From JAGTVG01 sp963699805 (lineage in GTDB: Bacteria > Bacteroidota > Bacteroidia > Cytophagales > Cyclobacteriaceae), in contig CAVOVH010000004.1 of the NCBI GenBank assembly GCA_963699805.1, positions 496,001 to 560,000 on the forward strand: a stretch of DNA of 64,000 bases, written 5' to 3'. The notes below the pieces were generated by a model. The model was not told where the DNA came from and searched no databases. It was given only the letters and a program-made list of their open reading frames with translations. Every line of letters starts with the position of its first letter. The first letter of the stretch is position 1. The position numbers and the translations under genes were made by a program. Shown in pieces: positions 57,509 through 64,000 of the stretch.

Positions 57509-59929
57509 ATGTGGACTAAACTCGCCCATATTGTTCTGAAATTCAGATTATCCCTCATCATTATTCTGGGGATCATTACTGTATTCATGGCCTATCAGGC
57601 CAAGGATCTTGAAATGAGCTATGAATTCGCCCAGACTGTCCCATCGAACGACCCGGATATGGTTCAATTTATGGAGTTCAAGAACCAGTTTGGGGAGGAT
57701 GGCAACATTCTTGCCATCGGTATGCTGGACAGCTCCGTATATACCCCGGAAAATTTTTACAGACTCTCCCTCTTGTGTGATGCCATCAACAGGATCAAAG
57801 GAGTGGAGGAGGTGCTTGGTTTGCCCCGCTTGAAACGGATTGAAAAAGATCCGGAAAACAGAAAATTTTATATCGCCGATATTTTCGAAACCATTCCCGA
57901 AAACCAGCATGATCTCGACAGTGTTTTACAATTGGTACAGGATCAGCGGTTTTATGCCGGTCAACTTTTTAATGAGGAAAATGGGGCCACCCTGGTCCTG
58001 GTCACATTATCCAAAGACGTATTAAATTCCGCCAAAAGAATCAAAGTAACCAATGATATCCTTTTCCTGGGGAAGGAATTTGCCGATAAAACTGGAATTG
58101 AACTGAAATATGCGGGCCTTCCTTTTGTTCGTTCGGTGGTGGCCGGACAGATCCGTGATGAAATGGAGATCTTTCTCTTCCTCTCGGTCCTTATATCAGG
58201 TTTGATTCTGATGTTGTTCTTCCGATCCTGGGATGCCGTGGTCTTCCCCATGATCGTGATCGGAGTGGTGGTGATCTGGTCCATGGGGACATTGGCTTTG
58301 TTTGGTTATAAGATTACCCTGTTGACAGGTTTATTACCTCCCATCATTGTGGTGATCGGCATTCCCAACAGCATTTACCTGTTGAATAAATATCACCAGG
58401 AAATAGATAAATACGGAAACAAGATCCGGGCCCTCAGTGTAATGATACGAAAGATCGGGATTGTCACCTTGCTGACCAATCTTACCACTGCCATTGGCTT
58501 TGGGGTACTGGTGTTTACCAAGATCCTGATCCTGAGAGAATTCGGTATCGTGGCGAGTATCCTGATCATGGCCACCTTCATCGTCAGCATCATACTCATC
58601 CCAGCCGTTTTTTCCTACCTCCCCACCCCCCATGGTAAGCGGCTGAGACATCTGAACTTCAAGCTGATCGACCGGTTCCTGACCGGGGTCGATCTGCTGG
58701 TCCACCGGCATAAATATTCGGTTTTTGTAGTGATCATCATCCTTGTCGCTGTTTCCCTGATCGGATTGTATAAAGTACATTCCGTATCTTTTATGGTTGA
58801 CGACATCCCGGAAGACAGCCGGATAAAAAAAGATCTTACTTTTTTTGAAAATAACTTCAGCGGGATCATGCCGCTTGAAATTGTGGTGGATACCGGAAAA
58901 AAAAGAGGCGTGATCAACAACCGGAATCTCCAGAAATTTGAAGAGCTGGAAAATTTCCTTGCAGATCAACCCAACCTATCCAGACCCGTTTCCATTGTAT
59001 CATTCATCAAGGCTGCACGCCAGGCTTTTTACAATAACAATCCAAAATATTACGGATTGCCCACGCGGCAGGATCAGAATTTCATTTTGAGATATTTCAG
59101 GGGCGAAACTGCTGACAATCCACTGATCAATGCTTTTATGGATTCTACCGGACAGGTGATGCGAATTTCGCTGAAAATGGCCGATATCGGATCCAATAAA
59201 ATGCATGCCCTCATCCAGGATACGATCAGGCCCAAGCTGGCCGAAATTTTCAAGGATTCCGATATTACTGCTTATCCTACCGGGACTACCCTGCTTTTTG
59301 TAAAAGGCAATAATTTCCTGATCGAAAACCTCAGAATGAGTCTTTTGATTGCTTTTTTGCTCATCTCCGGTATCATGGCGCTTCTTTTCAGATACTGGAA
59401 AATGATCATTCTTTCCCTGATACCCAACATCGTCCCCATTCTGATTACCGCAGGTTTGATGGGATTTGCCGGCATTCCTTTTAAACCCAGCACAGCCATT
59501 ACTTTCAGCATTGCTTTCGGAATATCCGTTGATTTTTCCATTCACTTCCTGGCAAAATACAGACAGGAATTATTCGCCAATAATTTTTTTGTCCCGGTGG
59601 CTGTTACCAACAGCATCCGGGAAATTGGAGCAAGTATGGTGTACACCTCCATGGTCCTCTTTGCAGGATTTATCATATTCGCATGGTCCAATTTCGGAGG
59701 TACCATCGCCCTGGGAAAATTGACCTCGATCACCCTTTTAATTGCCATGTTCACCAATCTGATCTTCCTGCCTGCATTACTGCTGGCATTCGATGACGGA
59801 AAACGGAAAAAAGATACCCATCCCCTGATCGAAAATTATGATAACTTTTACCAGGAAGATGAGGACGAGGAGATCAATATCAATTTGATTCAAGTAGAGA
59901 ACAACAAAGTAGATATCCAGGATAAATAA
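57509..59929 (+). CDS. RND superfamily (MMPL-type) transporter
   Basis: This is an 806-residue membrane protein with the RND fold: a first helix (HIVLKFRLSLIIILGIITVFM), a large periplasmic loop (NDPDMVQFMEFKNQFGEDGN), five further helices, and the whole unit repeated. The conserved helix 4 pattern is seen as GVVVIWSMGTLALFGY, and the second half has SLIPNIVPILITAGLMGF and GISVDFSIHFLAKY. RND/MMPL exporters move lipids or hydrophobic compounds using the proton gradient. It starts at the ATG at 57509 (a GTG five codons upstream is possible). ileS follows 8 bp later, so both may be in one operon. Confidence 0.88.
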   Translation: MWTKLAHIVLKFRLSLIIILGIITVFMAYQAKDLEMSYEFAQTVPSNDPDMVQFMEFKNQFGEDGNILAIGMLDSSVYTPENFYRLSLLCDAINRIKGVEEVLGLPRLKRIEKDPENRKFYIADIFETIPENQHDLDSVLQLVQDQRFYAGQLFNEENGATLVLVTLSKDVLNSAKRIKVTNDILFLGKEFADKTGIELKYAGLPFVRSVVAGQIRDEMEIFLFLSVLISGLILMLFFRSWDAVVFPMIVIGVVVIWSMGTLALFGYKITLLTGLLPPIIVVIGIPNSIYLLNKYHQEIDKYGNKIRALSVMIRKIGIVTLLTNLTTAIGFGVLVFTKILILREFGIVASILIMATFIVSIILIPAVFSYLPTPHGKRLRHLNFKLIDRFLTGVDLLVHRHKYSVFVVIIILVAVSLIGLYKVHSVSFMVDDIPEDSRIKKDLTFFENNFSGIMPLEIVVDTGKKRGVINNRNLQKFEELENFLADQPNLSRPVSIVSFIKAARQAFYNNNPKYYGLPTRQDQNFILRYFRGETADNPLINAFMDSTGQVMRISLKMADIGSNKMHALIQDTIRPKLAEIFKDSDITAYPTGTTLLFVKGNNFLIENLRMSLLIAFLLISGIMALLFRYWKMIILSLIPNIVPILITAGLMGFAGIPFKPSTAITFSIAFGISVDFSIHFLAKYRQELFANNFFVPVAVTNSIREIGASMVYTSMVLFAGFIIFAWSNFGGTIALGKLTSITLLIAMFTNLIFLPALLLAFDDGKRKKDTHPLIENYDNFYQEDEDEEININLIQVENNKVDIQDK

Positions 59930-59937
59930 CGAAATCC

Positions 59938-62900
59938 ATGAGAGATCTGAAAAAATATACGGAATATAAAAATTTCAACTTCGCTGAAACCAGCAAGGAA
60001 ATCCAGGAATACTGGGAAAGGAATAAAATATTCGAAAAATCAGTATCAAATCGGGAAGGGAATAAACCCTATATTTTCTATGAAGGTCCACCTTCAGCGA
60101 ACGGTACGCCGGGGATCCACCATGTAATGGCCAGGACGGTCAAGGACATTTTTTGCCGCTACCGGACGATGGCCGGTTATCAGGTGAAACGAAAAGGTGG
60201 CTGGGACACCCACGGGCTCCCGGTTGAATTAAAGGTGGAAAATGAACTTGGGATCACCAAGGACGATATCGGCGTAAAGATCTCTGTCGAAGAATACAAC
60301 CGGAAATGCCGGGAGACGGTCATGAAGTTCAAAGACCAGTGGGATGATCTGACCCGGAAAATGGGTTACTGGATCGATCTGGATCATCCCTATATCACAT
60401 TCGACCGGGATTATATGGAATCCGTATGGTGGCTTTTGAAAGAATTATATACAAAAGGATTGCTTTATCGGGATTATACCATCCAGCCTTATTCCCCCGC
60501 TGCCGGTACCGGTTTGAGCTCACATGAATTGAATATGCCCGGAACTTACCGGGATGTGAAGGATACCTCCATTACCGCACAGTTTAAGATCAAAGGTTCG
60601 GAAAATGATTATTTCCTGGCCTGGACCACCACGCCCTGGACATTGCCTTCCAACTCTGCCCTTGCTGTCAATGAATACATCAATTATGTCAAGGTCAGGA
60701 CTTTCAACCCATATACTTATCAACCGGTAAACGTAATTCTTGCTATTGACCGGTTATCAGCCTATTTCGGTCAAAAGGAAAAAGAGATTAAACCTGAGGA
60801 TTATACTCCAGGAGATAAACTGATCCCCTATGAGATCATTGATCAGTTCAAAGGGGAAAAGCTGGTAGGCATGCAGTATGAACAGCTGATGCCCTATATT
60901 CCGCTTCCTGCCCCTGCCTTTACCGTGATATCAGCTGACTTTGTGACGACAGAGGATGGCACAGGGATCGTGCACCTGGCTCAGGCTTTTGGTGCCGACG
61001 ACTTTAAAGCAACCAGGGAGAAAGGGATCCCGGGCATTTATGTCAAGGATGAAAACGGGGAAGATGCACCAATCGTCGACAAACACGGTAGATTCGTAAA
61101 AGAAATTTTCGATTTCGCCGGAATGTACGTTAAGAATTATGATGACCGGGATGAGGATGATCCGGAGTATAAACCTACCGACGTATTGATCGCCATCAAA
61201 TTAAAAGAGGAAAACAAAGCTTTCCGTGTAGAACGGTATGTTCACAGTTATCCTCATTGCTGGCGTACCGATAAACCAGTCCTGTACTATCCCTTGACGT
61301 CCTGGTTCATACGGACCACGGCCAAAAAAGAAAGGCTGTTCGAGCTCAATAAAACCATCAACTGGAAACCTGAATCGACAGGTACGGGACGCTTCGGGAA
61401 CTGGCTGGAAAACCTGGTAGACTGGAATCTCAGCCGATCAAGGTTCTGGGGTACTCCTCTGCCCATCTGGGTGACCCGGGATCGTAAAGAAGAAAAATGC
61501 ATCGGTTCCCTCGGGGAATTGAAAAAAGAGGTAGATCATGCGATCCGGTCAGGTATCAAACAGGATCCGATTGGGGATGACTTCGATCTGCACAGGCCTT
61601 ATGTGGATGCAATCATCCTGGTCAGTGAAAGTGGCCAGGAAATGTACCGGGAGCCTGATATCATCGATGTCTGGTTTGATGCGGGTGCGATGCCTTATGC
61701 ACAGGTTCATTATCCATTTGAGAATAAAAATTCATTTCAGGATAATTATCCTGCTGATTTTATCGCTGAAGGTGTTGACCAGACCAGGGGCTGGTTTTTT
61801 ACTCTGCATGCCATCGCCGGATTGCTTTTTGATAGTGTAGCATTTAAAAATGTGGTTTCCAACGGCCTTGTATTGGATAAGGATGGCAATAAAATGTCGA
61901 AAAGACTGGGCAATGCCGTCGATCCCTATTCCAGCCATTGAACAATATGGCCCGGATCCTTTACGATGGTACATGATCGAAAATGCCAATCCCTGGGATA
62001 ACCTGAAATTTAACTTTGAAGGCATTGTGGAAGCGCAGCGGCGTTTTTTTGGAACACTCACCAATACCTATAACTTTTTTGCCCTGTATGCCAACCTGGA
62101 CCAGTTCTCTTTCCAGGAACAGGACATCCCGATTGAAGACCGACCCGAAAGTGACCGTTGGATCCTTTCGAAATTAAATAGCCTGATCAGTCTTGTCCAG
62201 GAGGCATATGAAGATTATGAACCCACCAAAGCAGCCCGGCTGATCCAGGATTTCGTGATCGATGACCTGAGCAACTGGTACGTAAGATTAAATCGCAAAA
62301 GATTCTGGAAAGGAGAATACAATGAAGACAAGATCGCGGCCTATCAGACACTTTATACCTGCCTGACAGAGATCGCCCGGTTAATGGCTCCCATCGCTCC
62401 CTTCTATGCAGAAATCCTTTACCTCGATCTGAACCGGATTACCAGAAAGATACAGAAAGAGTCCATTCACCTGACTGATTTCCCCATTGTCAATCAAGAC
62501 CTGATCGATAAAGATCTCGAAGAAAAGATGAAAATGGCCCAGGTCATTTCATCCCTGGTTCATTCACTGAGGAAAAAACATAAGATCAAAGTCCGTCAGC
62601 CGCTGTCTAAAATTCTGATCCCCATTTTAAGTCAGCATAAAAAAGAACAGATCGCTGACATTCAATCGATCATCATTTCCGAGGTGAATGTGAAGACAGT
62701 GGAGTATATTGACGATACTTCAGGGATACTGGTTAAAAAGATTAAACCGAACTTCAAAAAACTGGGAAGGGAATATGGGCGTCTTATGAAAGAAATCACC
62801 CAGCAGGTCAACAGTTTTCAGCAGGAGGATATTGCCGCCATCGAAAAGCAGCATCAATATCGTTTGAAATTACCCTCCGGAAATGAAATCGAGCTTACCC

Positions 62901-63256
62901 TGGAAGATGTCGAAATTACTTCGGAGGACATTCCCGGCTGGTCTGTGGCCACTGAAAATGGGATCACGGTAGCGCTGGACATCACCATCGATGATGAATT
63001 GCGTAAAGAAGGGATCGCCAGGGATGTAGTGAACCGTATACAGAATCTCAGGAAAGAAATGGGACTTGATGTGCAGGATAAGATCCGAATTTTTGTGAAA
63101 AAAACGGATGAATTGGTAAATTCAGCTTTAGAATCAAATAAGGAATATATTTGTAACGAAACTCAAGCGCTTGAATTAAGGTTTAAGGATAATTTGGAAG
63201 GGGGAAAAAAGTTCGAAATTGATGACCTTGAAATTGTTTTAAAAATAGAGAAGTGA
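59938..63256 (+). CDS. ileS: Isoleucyl-tRNA synthetase, with a one-base frameshift
   Basis: This is a class Ia synthetase of about 1105 residues, the usual length. The first frame (59938-61941) carries the ATP-site region PPSANGTPGIHH, the editing domain (LAWTTTPWTLPSNSAL) and the K-M-S-K-R loop at 652-656 (NKMSKRLG). It ends at NAVDPYSSH. The second frame resumes AIEQYGPDPLRWYMIENANPWD and continues to 63256 through the C-terminal domain. Removing one A at 61933 gives the normal VDPYSAIEQYGPDPLRWYM. Since the enzyme is essential and everything else is intact, a sequencing error is the most likely cause; true inactivation would need another ileS. The stop overlaps the start of lspA by four bases. 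Confidence 0.95.
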
Positions 63257-63915
63257 TAGATAAAGCCGCCGATAAAGTGAAATATTCAAAATTCTACCTC
63301 CTAAGCCTGGCTGTTATACTCCTTGATCAATCTGTTAAGATGCTGGTGCATTTTAACATGGATCCGGGTATTATCGGGCAGATCAAAATTTTTGATGACT
63401 GGTTTAAGCTTCACTATACGCTGAATCCCGGTATGGCCTTTGGTATGCAGATCGCCTCCGAATATGGCAAACTGATCCTCACCATGTTCCGCTTATTGGC
63501 CGTGATCGGGATTGGATATTATCTTTTTTACCTTGCCAGAAAAAATGTGCATCAGGGACTTATCTGGTGCATTGCCTTGATCTTGGGGGGTGCCATCGGA
63601 AATGTGATTGATAGCACCTTTTATGGCGTGCTTCTTGATAATGCCCCCTATAACGCGGCCACTCCCTGGTTCCATGGGCAAGTAATTGATATGTTTTATA
63701 TTGATATCTGGGAAGGACGCGTTGCGGATTGGATCCCGGTCTTTGGAGGGGATTATATGGCACTATGGCCGATATTCAATATCGCTGATGCTTCAATTTT
63801 TATCGGAGTGACCATCATCCTGATCCGTCAGAAGGTTTTTTTCTCTGAAAATAAGCATGAAGCAACCCTTGAGACCACCGAAGTAACGGACGTGAAATCT
63901 CATACGGAGATCTGA
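63253..63915 (+). CDS. lspA: Lipoprotein signal peptidase (signal peptidase II)
   Basis: This is a 220-residue membrane aspartyl protease that cleaves prolipoprotein signal peptides in the inner membrane. Four hydrophobic helices and the two catalytic aspartates are visible: Asp120 in AIGNVIDS and Asp179 in FNIADASI. The N-rich motif LNPGMAFG also matches. The start is GTG at 63253, overlapping the ileS stop (GTGA), so translation is coupled. The insert between the aspartates is larger than in proteobacterial LspA, typical of Bacteroidota. The many lipoproteins in this window are its substrates. Confidence 0.95.
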   Translation: MIDKAADKVKYSKFYLLSLAVILLDQSVKMLVHFNMDPGIIGQIKIFDDWFKLHYTLNPGMAFGMQIASEYGKLILTMFRLLAVIGIGYYLFYLARKNVHQGLIWCIALILGGAIGNVIDSTFYGVLLDNAPYNAATPWFHGQVIDMFYIDIWEGRVADWIPVFGGDYMALWPIFNIADASIFIGVTIILIRQKVFFSENKHEATLETTEVTDVKSHTEI

Positions 63916-63916
63916 T

Positions 63917-64000
63917 TCAGTTAGATAGGACCTTGAGTTTTGATTCGAGTTTTTCCAGGATACCAGTGATCATCGCTTCCACCTGGTCAAAATAGGTCCC
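63917..64000 (-). CDS. C-terminal fragment of an unidentified gene
   Basis: The last 27 codons of a minus-strand gene running off the right edge. They read YFDQVEAMITGILEKLESK, an amphipathic helical tail, and end at a TGA two bases past the lspA stop. Too short to identify. Confidence 0.45.
   Translation of the reverse strand, partial: GTYFDQVEAMITGILEKLESKLKVLSN

Noticed and set aside
61850..63256. Separate gene for the second half of ileS
   Set aside because: It is the frameshifted continuation of the synthetase, starting mid-domain; a single base explains it.

Overview
The window reads as chromosomal DNA of a member of the Bacteroidota (Bacteroidia-like). The basis is the density of secreted and lipoprotein glycan-active enzymes (GH97, GH10, GH30, GH32-type, DUF5060/DUF4038), -7 boxes of the Bacteroidota type (e.g. 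TACCTTTG), Tat-type signals on sugar enzymes, and the make-up of ileS, lspA, era and dgt. I could not fix the genus. No phage, IS transposase, CRISPR array or rRNA operon was found.

Layout. (1) 1-0.7 kb: nitrogen sensing, a PII protein gene followed by the start of an ammonium transporter gene. (2) 1.1-5.3 kb: a GH97 glycosidase, a small membrane protein and an ABC-F ATPase. (3) 5.4-9.2 kb: two amide/ester hydrolases, an S45 penicillin-acylase-family protein and a CocE/S15-type hydrolase. (4) 9.4-24.2 kb: a scattered carbohydrate region with a DUF5060/DUF4038 glycosidase, an unassigned TIM-barrel-like lipoprotein, a DUF5060 plus clan-A glycosidase, an (alpha/alpha)6-type glycosidase, a Tat-exported mandelate-racemase-like enolase, an NHL propeller lipoprotein, a GH32-type enzyme and a GH10 enzyme. 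(5) 24.3-27.9 kb: an AbiEii-like nucleotidyltransferase with a small partner, then two exported DsrE-like proteins around a diheme cytochrome c, probably periplasmic sulfur chemistry. (6) 28.8-41.5 kb: a second carbohydrate region with an acetamidase/formamidase, an FG-GAP lipoprotein, a clan-A glycosidase with a changed active site, a deacetylase-like protein, a GH30 plus CehA/McbA-type metallohydrolase fusion, an alpha/alpha-toroid protein and a sugar isomerase-like protein. (7) 42-51.4 kb: a decayed class III nucleotide cyclase, a large esterase, an aldo/keto reductase, an alpha/beta hydrolase, a class C beta-lactamase-like serine hydrolase and a frameshifted membrane AraC regulator. (8) 51.9-64 kb: initiator tRNA-fMet with a broken upstream copy, then housekeeping genes: a TlpA-like thioredoxin, era, dgt, an RND/MMPL transporter, ileS and lspA.

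How the genes fit together. The carbohydrate genes look like catabolic genes for complex, probably acidic or substituted plant or algal glycans. They are mostly single genes in mixed orientations, with no SusC/SusD pair, no hybrid two-component sensor and no ECF sigma/anti-sigma pair inside the window, so this is not a canonical polysaccharide utilisation locus. Uptake would have to rely on genes elsewhere.

Other signals. Intergenic DNA carries several dispersed palindromic repeats, two copies of a repeat built from terminator hairpins and the 3' end of the initiator tRNA, and short tandem repeats. Three genes (ileS, the cytochrome, the AraC regulator) each carry a one-base frameshift. Because ileS is essential, residual sequencing errors are a serious possibility, and the other two should not be taken as dead genes without checking. 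All family assignments are from reading the translations; no database search was possible.
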